This document shows positions 1-8,318 of a DNA stretch of 64,000 nucleotides, in pieces (within the stretch, counting starts at the first letter, position 1; the number at the start of each line of letters is the position of its first letter). The stretch covers positions 1,054,001 through 1,118,000 of the forward strand of contig NZ_CM001776.1 of the NCBI RefSeq assembly GCF_000332275.1, read 5' to 3'. This stretch comes from Synechococcus sp. PCC 7336 (GTDB taxonomy: Bacteria > Cyanobacteriota > Cyanobacteriia > Thermostichales > PCC-7336). The translations under genes and the position numbers were made by a program. The notes under the pieces were generated by a model. That model saw nothing but the letters and a program-made list of their open reading frames with translations, was not told the DNA's origin and searched no databases.

Positions 1-757
1 TCACGTTGACGGGTACGGGCAGAGCACCCGCCCGCAGTTTGGTAGCCAAGTCGGTGGCACGATCGACATCGAAACGACTGCTGGAAATCACCGCCCGCCC
101 GCCAATAATGCCCGTCTGGGCAAATTCGGGACCGACGGAAGGGGCACTAATTAAGGTTTCGTCGAGAAAGATGCCGAGGGATCGTCCCGTTCCCGCCAAC
201 TCTTGAGTGAGCTCGGCAAATAATGTCGCCCCTTCCGTATCGAATTCTAGCTCCACTTGCCAAGAGGGATTGGCTCGGTTGCTGGTGGGGGTGGCGATCG
301 CATTGGTTAACTGAGCTCCCGTGAGCTCTGTGCGCTCGAACACCTCGTCGGGATTTTCCAGCCGTTCTAGGGGCTCGCCTGTCTGGGGGTCGAAGGGAAT
401 CGTAGTGCCGACGAGCTGGCGGCGGAATTCCAGTTGAGCGGTGTCGCCCAAAATGTCGATGGCGCGATCGGGATCTTCCACACCGGGCAATTGCACGAAC
501 AAGCGATCTTCACCGCTAATTTGTAACACCGCTTCAGCCACCCCCAAGCCATTAATGCGTTGCTCCAGAACGCTTTCGAGACCCACCATCACATCCGGTG
601 TAATCTCGCTCACCTGCTCGGTAGGAGTTGCCTGCAAGGTCAGTTGCGTGCCCCCCTTCAAGTCCAATCCCAGTTGAATCGGCCGCTCGAACACCACATA
701 AGCTGCAGCGGCTACTACCAGCAAAATTCCGATAATTCGGCCCGTTAATTTCCCCAT
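1..757 (-). CDS. secD: Protein translocase subunit SecD (3' part outside window)
   Basis: Reading the complement from the ATG at 757 gives an open frame through the left edge, about 252 residues. It opens with one N-terminal membrane segment (about residues 7-22), followed by the SecD signature GLDLKGGTQL and the first periplasmic domain (VEDPDRAIDILGDTAQLEFR). Near the edge is the segment leading into the transmembrane half (VISSSRFDVDRATDLATKLRAGALPVPV). SecD works with SecF to drive late steps of Sec-dependent export using the proton gradient. secF would be expected further left, outside the window. A GTG four codons upstream is an alternative start. Identity is secure; only length and C-terminus cannot be judged. 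Confidence 0.93.
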   Translation of the reverse strand, partial: MGKLTGRIIGILLVVAAAAYVVFERPIQLGLDLKGGTQLTLQATPTEQVSEITPDVMVGLESVLEQRINGLGVAEAVLQISGEDRLFVQLPGVEDPDRAIDILGDTAQLEFRRQLVGTTIPFDPQTGEPLERLENPDEVFERTELTGAQLTNAIATPTSNRANPSWQVELEFDTEGATLFAELTQELAGTGRSLGIFLDETLISAPSVGPEFAQTGIIGGRAVISSSRFDVDRATDLATKLRAGALPVPVNV

Positions 758-940
758 CAGTTCGGCCACTCCGTTATTCGAACCCCTGCACTGGCGAGAG
801 AGCCGATCGGCGATCGCCCGTCGCTGCAGTTGCGGTCGCGATGGAAGCAAATTCCTTTACGACATCAGTCATCATATTCGATGGATCGATCGCAACGCTC
901 AACCCACTCCAGACACTTCACATTACCCAAATACTTCACA

Positions 941-1654
941 TTACAAAATCCATTGCGCTTGCCCCACACACTGCACCCCCTCGGGAGAAACTGCGAAGCG
1001 ATAGGGCAGGATCTCGACTCCTGCTTTAACCGCCTGACGCAGCAGTTGTCCGTACTCGGGATCTTTATCATCCCCCGGTGCAAACTCGTCGCAATCGCCC
1101 CGATGAATGAAATACAGCATCGCGGCCCGATGCCCTCGCTCCACCATTTCCATCAGCTCTTGTAGGTGTTTTTGACCGCGCGTCGTCACGGTATCGGGAA
1201 AGAGCGCCCGCTTGCCTCGACACCAAGTGGTGTTTTTCACTTCCACATAGGCGAGGGAGTCATCGGGATAGGTAAGGAGAAAATCAATTTTGCTCTTTTG
1301 GCTGCCGTAGGGGGCCTCTCGACGCAGCTTTGCAAACCCATTCAACTGGGAAAACCAGCTTTCTTCTAAGCCTTGCTGCACAATCCGATTGGGAGCAGCG
1401 GTATTCACCCCCACCCAAGTGTTGCCGATCGCAATAGCCTCCCAGGTGTATTTGAGTTTGCGCTTGGGGTTGTCGCTCTGGGACAGCAGAACGGGTGCGC
1501 CAATATCGCACACTCCGGTCATGGGGCCAGTGTTGGGGCAGTGGGCAGTGACAATATCCCCTGACTCCAGTTCGATATCGGCCAAAAAGCGTTTGTAGCG
1601 CTTGCGCAAAATTCCCTTCAGGGTGGGGGGAAACAGGTAGGTATGGGAGGTCAA
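941..1654 (-). CDS. sfsA: SfsA family DNA-binding/nuclease-like protein
   Basis: The frame matches SfsA: the N-terminal YLFPPTLKGILRKRYKRFLAD block, the CPNTGPM motif, and a C-terminal nuclease-like core containing KSKIDFLLTYPDDSLAYVEVKN, with D and ExK residues in PD-(D/E)XK order. The longest frame starts at an ATG at 1747 inside the divergent nadE gene and adds about 31 unrelated residues. I chose the TTG at 1654, which has AGGA ten bases upstream and gives 237 residues, the usual family length. SfsA was named as a sugar-fermentation stimulation protein in Escherichia coli and binds nucleic acid; its cyanobacterial role is unknown. It lies upstream of secD on the same strand, 183 bp away. 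Confidence 0.88.
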   Translation of the reverse strand: MTSHTYLFPPTLKGILRKRYKRFLADIELESGDIVTAHCPNTGPMTGVCDIGAPVLLSQSDNPKRKLKYTWEAIAIGNTWVGVNTAAPNRIVQQGLEESWFSQLNGFAKLRREAPYGSQKSKIDFLLTYPDDSLAYVEVKNTTWCRGKRALFPDTVTTRGQKHLQELMEMVERGHRAAMLYFIHRGDCDEFAPGDDKDPEYGQLLRQAVKAGVEILPYRFAVSPEGVQCVGQAQWIL

Positions 1655-1726
1655 TGGGCTGGTGTCCTGTGGGTCGCAATTCGTTAAGGTAAAAGCGGTC
1701 TGACTGTCGCACTGCCTGACTGTGCC

Positions 1727-3358
1727 ATGAAAATCGCGTTGCTTCAACTCAATCCCATCGTGGGGGATTTGGCGGGAAATGCCGAACTGATTCGCATGGG
1801 GGTAGCGCGGGCTACACAGATGGGGGCGGAGTTGGCGGTCACTTCAGAGTTGGCCTTGCTGGGCTATCCGCCGCGAGATTTGTTGTTGCAGGAGGGGTTT
1901 GTGCGGCGGGCTGCTGTGGCTTTAGAGGAGTTAGCGCGATCGCTTGTCGACCGTTGTCCGGCGATTGTGGGGACGGTGGAGCGCAATCCCAAGCCTGAGG
2001 GGCGTCCGCTGTATAACAGTGCGGCTTGGTTGGAGGGGGGGCAGGTGAAGCAGGTGTTTCACAAGCGTCTGCTACCCACTTATGACGTGTTTGACGAAGA
2101 TCGGTATTTCGAGCCGACCCAGCAGCTCAATGCGATCGAATACCGGGGACTGAAAATCGGGCTGACTATTTGCGAGGACATTTGGAACGATCGCGATTTT
2201 TGGCAGCACCGCCGTTATGCGATCGATCCGGTGGCGGAGATGGCGCAGGCGGAGACTGATGTGTTGATTAATCTGTCAGCGTCTCCGTTTAGTGCGGGCA
2301 AGCAGGATGTGCGGGTGAAGATGATGGGGTCGATGGCGCGCAAGCACCGTCTGCCGCTGTTGTATGTGAATCAGGTGGGGGGGAATGACGATTTGGTGTT
2401 TGACGGGGCGAGTTGTGCGTTCGATCGCGATGGCACGCTCTTTGCCAGCGGGGCGGCATTTAAACCGGATGTGGTGCTGGCAGATTTAGCACAGATGTCG
2501 GAACCGATCGCGGTTTGGCCCTCGGAGCGGGCGGAGGAGCTGTATGGGGCGTTGGTGTTGGGAACGCGGGATTATGTGCGCAAGTGTGGGTTCGAGCGGG
2601 TTCTGCTGGGGCTATCGGGGGGGATTGATTCGGCGGTGACGGCGGCGATCGCTGTTGCCGCTCTCGGTGCGGACAATGTTTTGGGGGTGTTGATGCCCTC
2701 CCCCTATAGCAGTCGCGGCAGTATTGAGGATGCCGAGGCGCTGGAAAAGAATTTGGGGATTGAGACGCAGACGATTCCGATTGAGCCGATGATGGCGGCT
2801 TTCGAGCGATCGCTGGCGGGGGTGTTTGCGGGCATGGAGCCGGGGGTGGCTGAGGAGAACCTGCAGTCGCGCATTCGGGGCAATTTGTTGATGGCGCTGT
2901 CGAATAAGTTTGGCCGCCTGTTGCTGACGACGGGGAATAAGTCGGAGTTGGCGGTGGGGTATTGCACGATTTATGGGGATATGTCGGGGGGATTGGCGGT
3001 GATTTCGGATGTGCCGAAGACGCAGGTGTACGAGTTGGCTCGCTGGATGAATCGGCAGGGGGAGGTGATTCCGGTGGCGACGATTGAGAAGCCGCCGTCG
3101 GCGGAGCTGAAGCCCGATCAGCAGGATTCTGATAGTTTGCCGCCCTATGAGGTGTTGGATGAGATTTTAAGGCTGCATGTGGAGTTGCATTGGGGGGCGG
3201 AGGAGATTGTCGGGCAGGGGTTTGAGGCGCAGGTGGTGGAGCGGGTGTTGGGCTTGGTGAAGCGGGCGGAGTTTAAGCGGTCTCAGGCTGCGCCGGGGTT
3301 GCGGGTGACGGATCGGGCGTTTGGGACGGGCTGGCGAATGGCGATCGCTCGTCGTTAG
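1727..3358 (+). CDS. nadE: Glutamine-dependent NAD+ synthetase
   Basis: 543 residues, the normal length for the two-domain enzyme. It amidates nicotinic acid adenine dinucleotide to NAD+ using ammonia released from glutamine. The nitrilase-type glutaminase domain spans about 1-260, with the Glu41 / Lys113 / Cys149 triad visible in TSELALLGYP, HKRLLPTYD and LTICEDIW. The synthetase domain spans about 275-543, with the ATP-pyrophosphatase loop LSGGIDSA (296-303) and the TTGNKSE segment. The start ATG overlaps the dubious upstream extension of divergent sfsA. The gene is unusually G-rich on the coding strand. A tRNA-Pro gene follows 32 bp downstream. Confidence 0.97.
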   Translation: MKIALLQLNPIVGDLAGNAELIRMGVARATQMGAELAVTSELALLGYPPRDLLLQEGFVRRAAVALEELARSLVDRCPAIVGTVERNPKPEGRPLYNSAAWLEGGQVKQVFHKRLLPTYDVFDEDRYFEPTQQLNAIEYRGLKIGLTICEDIWNDRDFWQHRRYAIDPVAEMAQAETDVLINLSASPFSAGKQDVRVKMMGSMARKHRLPLLYVNQVGGNDDLVFDGASCAFDRDGTLFASGAAFKPDVVLADLAQMSEPIAVWPSERAEELYGALVLGTRDYVRKCGFERVLLGLSGGIDSAVTAAIAVAALGADNVLGVLMPSPYSSRGSIEDAEALEKNLGIETQTIPIEPMMAAFERSLAGVFAGMEPGVAEENLQSRIRGNLLMALSNKFGRLLLTTGNKSELAVGYCTIYGDMSGGLAVISDVPKTQVYELARWMNRQGEVIPVATIEKPPSAELKPDQQDSDSLPPYEVLDEILRLHVELHWGAEEIVGQGFEAQVVERVLGLVKRAEFKRSQAAPGLRVTDRAFGTGWRMAIARR

Positions 3359-3390
3359 GGGGGCGATCGGGGTAGTATAAGAGGGCGTCG

Positions 3391-3464
3391 CGGGATGTAG
3401 CGCAGCTTGGTAGCGCATCTGCTTTGGGAGCAGAGGGTCGCAGGTTCGAATCCTGTCATCCCGA
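3391..3464 (+). tRNA. tRNA-Pro (anticodon TGG)
   Basis: A 74-base cloverleaf can be folded: acceptor CGGGATG / CATCCCG, D arm GCGC / GCGC, anticodon stem TCTGC / GCAGA around the loop TTTGGGA (anticodon TGG), and T arm GCAGG / CCTGT around TTCGAAT. CCA is not encoded. The AT-richer J-domain/HNH module begins about 100 bp downstream, so this tRNA may once have served as an integration target, although I see no duplicated tRNA 3' end on the far side of the module. Confidence 0.96.
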
Positions 3465-3576
3465 TAATTTTACAAGCGGCTAGGCTAGAAGACAGATTTT
3501 TTATGTCTTGACTTAAATTGGAGCATACAGAGTTATAGAATTAAGTCAAAGCCTGTGCGTCATTTTGAGTAAGGAT

Positions 3577-4146
3577 ATGGCAAATAGATCTAAGTCTGGT
3601 AAGAAGACTGGAACGAAGCGCAAAAAAAGACCTAATATCAATCAAGTTCGAGCACAGATTCGCGAACTGACAAAAGAGCACGATTATAGTGAAGAAGTCT
3701 TGCTAGGCTTCGCTGAGTTTGTGAATGGCGGAGTATTTCCGGTTGTCGAGCCAAGTATGGGAGAGCTGAAGGAGGCGGTGATTGCTGCATTCGATTGCAC
3801 TTCTTATCAACAGCTCAAGAAAGATGGCAACTTCCAGTTATTCGTACAAGATCGAAACCTTAAAATGAATACGAAGAAAGCTTGGCTTGAGGTTTATCGA
3901 AGATTTGTGGGATTGCCGGAAAGTGAGCGCGATGCAATTGGCAGTACATCAATCAATGGTGTTGATGTACTGCGAAACTTTTTGCCTTGGAAAGTTTTTC
4001 AGCTAGACCCCAAAACAGCTATTGCCGATGATGTTAAGGCTGCCTTCAATAGGCTAGCCAAACAATATCATCCTGATGTTGGTGGGAATTCAGAGGTATT
4101 TCAAAAGTTGAAGGTGATGCGAGACAGCCTGTTAGCTGCCTATTAG
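3577..4146 (+). CDS. J-domain protein with unknown N-terminal region
   Basis: About 189 residues. The N-terminus is strongly basic (KSGKKTGTKRKKRP), followed by an unrecognised segment with the phrase FVNGGVFPVVEPSMGELKEAV. The C-terminal 60 residues form a J-domain carrying the HPD tripeptide (RLAKQYHPDVGG), so the protein can probably stimulate an Hsp70 ATPase. A TTG at 3565 would add four residues; I prefer the ATG at 3577. Base composition and codon use are clearly more AT-rich than in the neighbours and HIP1 is almost absent, suggesting acquired DNA. It is followed 26 bp later by an HNH-type gene on the same strand, and the two probably form an operon. Function unknown. Confidence 0.75.
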   Translation: MANRSKSGKKTGTKRKKRPNINQVRAQIRELTKEHDYSEEVLLGFAEFVNGGVFPVVEPSMGELKEAVIAAFDCTSYQQLKKDGNFQLFVQDRNLKMNTKKAWLEVYRRFVGLPESERDAIGSTSINGVDVLRNFLPWKVFQLDPKTAIADDVKAAFNRLAKQYHPDVGGNSEVFQKLKVMRDSLLAAY

Positions 4147-4172
4147 TTGCATATAAATAGAGTTTATTTGCC

Positions 4173-5204
4173 ATGACTAAATGTAATATTTCCCAAAAAG
4201 AACTATCAATCGCCTTAGAAATTAGTCCAGAAAAATTAGATGATATTTGTAACTTTTTCGATTCAGATCCTAGTGACAATTGGGAGCTTGTCGAAGGAGA
4301 GCATTTTGAGTGGGGAGCTTTCGGAGCGAGGAGGTTTAGCCCTGAAGGAGCTGTAGAAATCTGTCAATATCTCGAACAGGCTCAAGAAGAGCGGCCCTTA
4401 CTGCAACGTTTTAAGCGCTGGCTTCTAAGGCGCGATCGCCGCCTAAAAGGATTGATGGTTCAGAAACGGGTACAATCCGTTGGAAGTTTAGACGGACAAC
4501 TCGTCTTTATCAATAACAAAGCTTTTCTCGGGCCGAGAGCTTGTCGAGAAATTTTAGGTTTAGGTAGACGGCAGGATATTCTAAACAGAACCTTTGTTGA
4601 AATTCAGCGTTCTGAAAACACAGAGATTGAGCCTCTACAGGTAGACATTGACTTTTTTGAAAATGAACGAGCAAAGAAATATTTAAGTCGATCTGGTATC
4701 GCCTCAGTTGGTAAGCAGCTTGGGGCTAGGCTTTCTCAAAAGCATCGTAGAGAGTGGGCAAAGGTTGTTTCAGAGTATGCTCCTAAGGCTTTAGTTTCAA
4801 TAGAAAAATATGAGTTAGAAGGGAAAATTAGGATCCAAAAAGCCATGGAGCGAGTGCGAAGTAGAGCAAGAAAGCAGTGTCAGCTCACTGGGCGCAGACA
4901 GAACATTGAAAAATTTGATTTAGAAGTACATCACATTTACAGTCAGAAAACTTATCCACAGTTGGCTGAGATGGAAGAGAACATGATTGCGATCGCTGGT
5001 GATATCCATCTAGATTTTCATAAATGGATGGGAGGCACTCACAAATCCTGCACTATTGAGGATTTAGAGAAATATATTGAAGAGTTCAGCTCCTCTCTTT
5101 TCCCGGAGGGTAAAGATAGTCAGGCGATGAAAGTGAACATGCACTTGAGTCGAGTGAAACCGATTTTAAGAACAGTTTCTCAAAATGTCACATCTAGGGC
5201 TTAG
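4173..5204 (+). CDS. HNH-type endonuclease-like protein of unknown function
   Basis: 343 residues. The N-terminal half is unrecognised and looks like a DNA-binding or adaptor region (FINNKAFLGPRACREILGLG). The C-terminal part has an HNH-like arrangement: CQLTGR, then LEVHHIYSQKTYP, an Asn in EENMIAIAG, and finally DIHLDFHKW, consistent with a beta-beta-alpha-metal nuclease fold. Like its upstream J-domain neighbour it is AT-rich, and the two genes are separated by only 26 bp. A nuclease paired with a chaperone co-factor beside a tRNA gene would fit a mobile or defence module, but that is inference. I know no named family with this full architecture. Confidence 0.7.
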   Translation: MTKCNISQKELSIALEISPEKLDDICNFFDSDPSDNWELVEGEHFEWGAFGARRFSPEGAVEICQYLEQAQEERPLLQRFKRWLLRRDRRLKGLMVQKRVQSVGSLDGQLVFINNKAFLGPRACREILGLGRRQDILNRTFVEIQRSENTEIEPLQVDIDFFENERAKKYLSRSGIASVGKQLGARLSQKHRREWAKVVSEYAPKALVSIEKYELEGKIRIQKAMERVRSRARKQCQLTGRRQNIEKFDLEVHHIYSQKTYPQLAEMEENMIAIAGDIHLDFHKWMGGTHKSCTIEDLEKYIEEFSSSLFPEGKDSQAMKVNMHLSRVKPILRTVSQNVTSRA

Positions 5205-5232
5205 TGCTCCGTTGGTTCGGCGATCGCAAGCA

Positions 5233-5607
5233 TCATTTCCGTACTGACACCCCCTGTCTTACGAGCCTCTCAAAGTTAGGGTGAACCCATGTAAAGCTGT
5301 CAGGGTAACTAAGCTTCAGTGTCTGAGCGGACTCCAATAATATTGTTTCAACCTCAGCCTCATCCGGAGCAACACAAATGAGAGTTCCAGGTTCGGGAGC
5401 ATTGTTGTGACGAACCAGCACAACTTGGCGATCGCCCACGGGCAACACAGCAAAAACCAAGCGATCTAAATCGTCATATCCGGCTTGAAAATCGAGAGGC
5501 AGGCGTTCTGATAATTCGGCAGGCTCTTGCCTTAACATTGCAACAGGCTGGGTTTCAGAAACAACTTTTTCGAGCCTGACTCGATTGCTAGGAGCGGTGC
5601 TTTTCAT
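5233..5607 (-). CDS. Hypothetical protein (124 aa)
   Basis: An uninterrupted 124-residue frame with an acidic central part (VCVAPDEAEVETILLESAQTLKLSYPDSFTWVHPNFERL). No signal peptide or membrane segment is visible. I do not recognise a family. The segment ICVAPDEAEVETILLESAQ looks like a folded alpha/beta domain, and composition is close to that of the chromosome, unlike the preceding module. It converges with the HNH gene, 28 bp between stops. Downstream function cannot be inferred. Confidence 0.6.
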   Translation of the reverse strand: MKSTAPSNRVRLEKVVSETQPVAMLRQEPAELSERLPLDFQAGYDDLDRLVFAVLPVGDRQVVLVRHNNAPEPGTLICVAPDEAEVETILLESAQTLKLSYPDSFTWVHPNFERLVRQGVSVRK

Positions 5608-5664
5608 AATAGGCTATGTTCGATCTCAGCCACATCCACATTGAGATCTAGAGAGTTCTAGGTG

Positions 5665-5704
5665 TTGCACTCGGCCCCCTAAATCCCCCACCAGTGGGGG
5701 ACTT
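5665..5704 (+). repeat. Dispersed repeat B, copy 1
   Basis: About 40 bp starting TTGCACTCGGCCCCCTAAAT and containing the hairpin CCCCCAC-CA-GTGGGGG. The same sequence with a single difference in the core occurs in inverse orientation at 38580-38619, and weaker similarity continues about 25 bp beyond the hairpin in both copies. Both copies lie in gene-free DNA near acquired or decaying genes. Confidence 0.8.
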
Positions 5705-5902
5705 GTGAGAGTCTCTTGGCTTCATTCTACAGCTTCAATAACAGCTTGCCATTTGTCGAATAGGCATGTACCCATTTTGTCACCTTTGTAAGACGTCAGT
5801 TCGACCAGAGTCTGTCCCTTACCCCTACGCTACCGCTAAGCGTGGCATCAACCATAACTTTGGGCCAGAGGAATAAAATCTAGCCAAGCTTGGCGGCTGT
5901 TT

Positions 5903-5947
5903 CTCCCCTCTCCCTGGGGAGAGGGGCTGGGGGTGAGGGCCATGCAG
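5903..5947 (+). repeat. Dispersed repeat A, copy 1
   Basis: A 45-bp element beginning CTCCCCTCTCCCTGGGGAGA and ending in GGGTGAGGGCCATGCAG. It contains an imperfect palindrome (CTCCC / GGGAG). An almost identical copy, differing in one base, is at 21236-21280, and a longer variant with an internal insertion is at 23389-23453. All three are intergenic. Confidence 0.82.
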
Positions 5948-6051
5948 AGCTATCGAACTCAGGTTGTAAGGGAGACTGCAGGTGGTCTCTTAATCTTGCG
6001 ATTGTTAGATAGTCGTGCGATCGCTACGTGAGATTTTCGACAGTCTGGTAT

Positions 6052-6306
6052 TTAGGAATCGGTTCTCCGGCTAGTTGCGGAATAGAGCACATCGGGATCT
6101 AGATCCGCGTCATTGTCCCAATAAATAGTCCCCCATTCTGGATGGAGTCGAACGGTTTGGAAATAGGCTGGATCTTTGAGAGGGGCAAAAATCCCAGTGA
6201 ATTGGATGAGTTGACTGATGTCAACGATCCCTTCACGGCCATCCTCGAACTTTAGGTATAGTTGATAACCTTTTTTAGGGTTGACTGCAGTGATGTCTTT
6301 GAGCAT
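6052..6306 (-). CDS. DUF2442 family protein
   Basis: 84 residues, the typical size for DUF2442. It matches the family pattern: an N-terminal MLKDITAVNPKKGYQLYLKF strand pair, GREGIVDISQLI, then a central FAPLKDPAYFQTVRLHPEWGTIYWD and a conserved LDPDVLY. The fold is small and related to nitrogen-regulatory-type beta domains; biochemical function is unknown. Such genes often travel with DUF4160 partners in toxin-antitoxin-like pairs, but no DUF4160 partner is visible here. It lies 43 bp upstream of glmS on the same strand orientation (after glmS in sequence terms, transcribed away from it). Confidence 0.8.
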   Translation of the reverse strand: MLKDITAVNPKKGYQLYLKFEDGREGIVDISQLIQFTGIFAPLKDPAYFQTVRLHPEWGTIYWDNDADLDPDVLYSATSRRTDS

Positions 6307-6349
6307 AAGTGACTCTAAGGGCTCGATCTTCTCTAAACATGAGAGGTCG

Positions 6350-8212
6350 CTACTCCACTGTCACCGACTTAGCCAGATTGCGGGGCTGATCCACATCCAA
6401 CCCGCGCAGAGCTGCTATGTAGTAGGCCAAAAGTTGGAGCGGAATGTTGGACACTAACGGCGACAGCAATTCCGGCACATGGGGAACGGGCAGCGTCACA
6501 TCGAAGGTTTCTGCCGCCACTTCATCCCCTTGGCTGACCACGCCAATCAAAAGCGCATCGCGGGCTTTCGCCTCTTGCGCATTGGAAATCACTTTTTCGT
6601 ACAGCGGACCGGGCATGGCGATCGCCACTACGGGTACCTTCGGATCGAGCAAGGCGATCGGCCCGTGCTTCATTTCTCCCGCCGGATAACCCTCGGCGTG
6701 GATGTAACTAATCTCCTTCAGCTTCAGGGCTCCTTCCAAGGCGATCGGGTAGTTAATCCCCCGACCGATGTAGATAAAATCTTGAGTTTCGATAAACCGA
6801 TGGGCCAGCGCCTCGATCGCCTCCGCCTGAGTGGTGAGAACACTTTCCAAATGGGCGGGCAACTCCCGCAACTGTGCGACAATCTCGGCGATCGCTGCGG
6901 GTTTCATCAATCTCCGATCGCTAGTAAATTCGAGGGCCAATAGGTAGAAGGCCAGCAACTGTGCCGTAAAGGTTTTCGTCGCGGCTACGCCAATCTCAAT
7001 TCCCGCCTGCAGCTCTAAAATGTTGGGCACTAGCCGACCCAACGAACTATCGGCACGGTTGGTAATGCCCAAGAGATGTTGGCTGGGGTCTGACTGCGAT
7101 CGCTCAGCCGCCAAAGTCAAGGCAGACAGGGTATCTGCCGTTTCGCCGGACTGGGTAACGCCGATGGTGAGGGTATTGGGCTGCAGGGGGGGCGGCGAAT
7201 AACGATATTCGGAGGCGTATTGCACATTGGTCGGCAGACCGGCCAACTGTTCCAGCAAATATTTGCCCACCAGGGCCGCGTGCCAACTGGTGCCGCAGGC
7301 CACAATTTCCACCCGCTGGGTGTCTTGGAAAAGGCTGGGCGGTAGGTTGAGGTCGATCGGTTGCTCGGGATGCTCGGTGAGGCGATCCTGCAGGCCAGCG
7401 CGGAGGGTGGCGGGCTGCTCGTGGATTTCTTTGAGCATGTAGTGGCGGAAGCCTTGTTTTTCCACCATGACGGGATTCCAAGCCAGGACTTGTGGTTTGC
7501 GAGGACGAGCTTCGCCGCTAAAAGAATAGATCTCGATGCCGTTGGGGGTGAGTTTGGCGAGCTCGCCATTTTCGAGGGCGATCGCGCGGTTGGTGTATTG
7601 AATCAACGCGGGGGTATCGGAGGCAAAGAAGGATTCCCCTTCGCCATACCCTAGCACCAGCGGGCATTGTTGGCGCGCTACGATCAGTTCGTCGGGATGG
7701 TCGGCACTGGCGATCGCGATCGCGTAAGAGCCTTCCAGCTGCTGCACCGCCATGCGGGTGGCTTCCAGCAGGGAGACCCCCTGGGCGAGCATTTCCTCCA
7801 CTAGGTGAGGCACCACCTCCGTGTCTGTCTCTGTGACAAAGTTGTGTCCCCTTGCCCCGAGCTGCTGGCGCAAGCTGCGATAGTTTTCCACAATGCCGTT
7901 TTGGATGGCGGCAATGCGGCCCGATTGGCTGGTGTGGGGATGGGCGTTGTATTCTTCGGGTTTGCCGTGGGTGGCCCAGCGGGTGTGGCCCAAGCCGAGC
8001 GAAGCGGTGCAGATGGCGGCGGGCATGTCTGGCTGGAGGAGCTTGGCCTCCATATTGCAGAGCTTGCCTTTTGCCCGCACGCGGAAGAGGGTGGAGTCTT
8101 CAATCAGGGCAATTCCGGCTGAATCGTAACCGCGATATTCCAGTTTGCGCAGCCCTTCAACCAAGATATTGGCTGCTGCTTGACGACCGACATAGCCAAC
8201 GATTCCACACAT
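6350..8212 (-). CDS. glmS: Glutamine--fructose-6-phosphate aminotransferase (isomerizing)
   Basis: 620 residues, full length. The enzyme makes glucosamine-6-phosphate from fructose-6-phosphate and glutamine, the first step to UDP-GlcNAc for peptidoglycan and lipopolysaccharide. The N-terminal glutamine amidotransferase domain begins MCGIVGYVGRQA, so Cys2 becomes the catalytic N-terminal nucleophile after Met removal; LGLGHTRWATHG follows. Two SIS sugar-isomerase domains occupy about 290-620, with CGTSWHAA, TQSGETADT and the C-terminal PRNLAKSVTVE. A GGTGG ribosome site precedes the ATG. No glmS ribozyme is recognisable in the 106-bp leader. Confidence 0.97.
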   Translation of the reverse strand: MCGIVGYVGRQAAANILVEGLRKLEYRGYDSAGIALIEDSTLFRVRAKGKLCNMEAKLLQPDMPAAICTASLGLGHTRWATHGKPEEYNAHPHTSQSGRIAAIQNGIVENYRSLRQQLGARGHNFVTETDTEVVPHLVEEMLAQGVSLLEATRMAVQQLEGSYAIAIASADHPDELIVARQQCPLVLGYGEGESFFASDTPALIQYTNRAIALENGELAKLTPNGIEIYSFSGEARPRKPQVLAWNPVMVEKQGFRHYMLKEIHEQPATLRAGLQDRLTEHPEQPIDLNLPPSLFQDTQRVEIVACGTSWHAALVGKYLLEQLAGLPTNVQYASEYRYSPPPLQPNTLTIGVTQSGETADTLSALTLAAERSQSDPSQHLLGITNRADSSLGRLVPNILELQAGIEIGVAATKTFTAQLLAFYLLALEFTSDRRLMKPAAIAEIVAQLRELPAHLESVLTTQAEAIEALAHRFIETQDFIYIGRGINYPIALEGALKLKEISYIHAEGYPAGEMKHGPIALLDPKVPVVAIAMPGPLYEKVISNAQEAKARDALLIGVVSQGDEVAAETFDVTLPVPHVPELLSPLVSNIPLQLLAYYIAALRGLDVDQPRNLAKSVTVE

Positions 8213-8318
8213 GGCACCACCTCACGGCGTCCTCTGACGAAGACGGCAAAACTCCAATCATCATACCTATTGGATTGCTGCGCCGCGTTGGGGGCGATCG
8301 CAACTGGATAGGCTGTTG

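Larger units (their letters stand above)
5608..6051. other. Gene-free interval carrying two dispersed repeats
   Basis: 444 bp with no convincing reading frame. It holds one copy each of two intergenic repeat families described separately (5665-5704 and 5903-5947) and a short inverted segment around 5829-5845 (TACGCTACCGCTAAGCGTGG). It looks like a landing area for small repeats between the 124-residue gene and the DUF2442 gene. Confidence 0.6.

Noticed and set aside
760-800. TTCGAA-containing segment resembling a tRNA T-loop near 770
   Set aside because: No complementary T stem, acceptor or anticodon arm can be formed around it.
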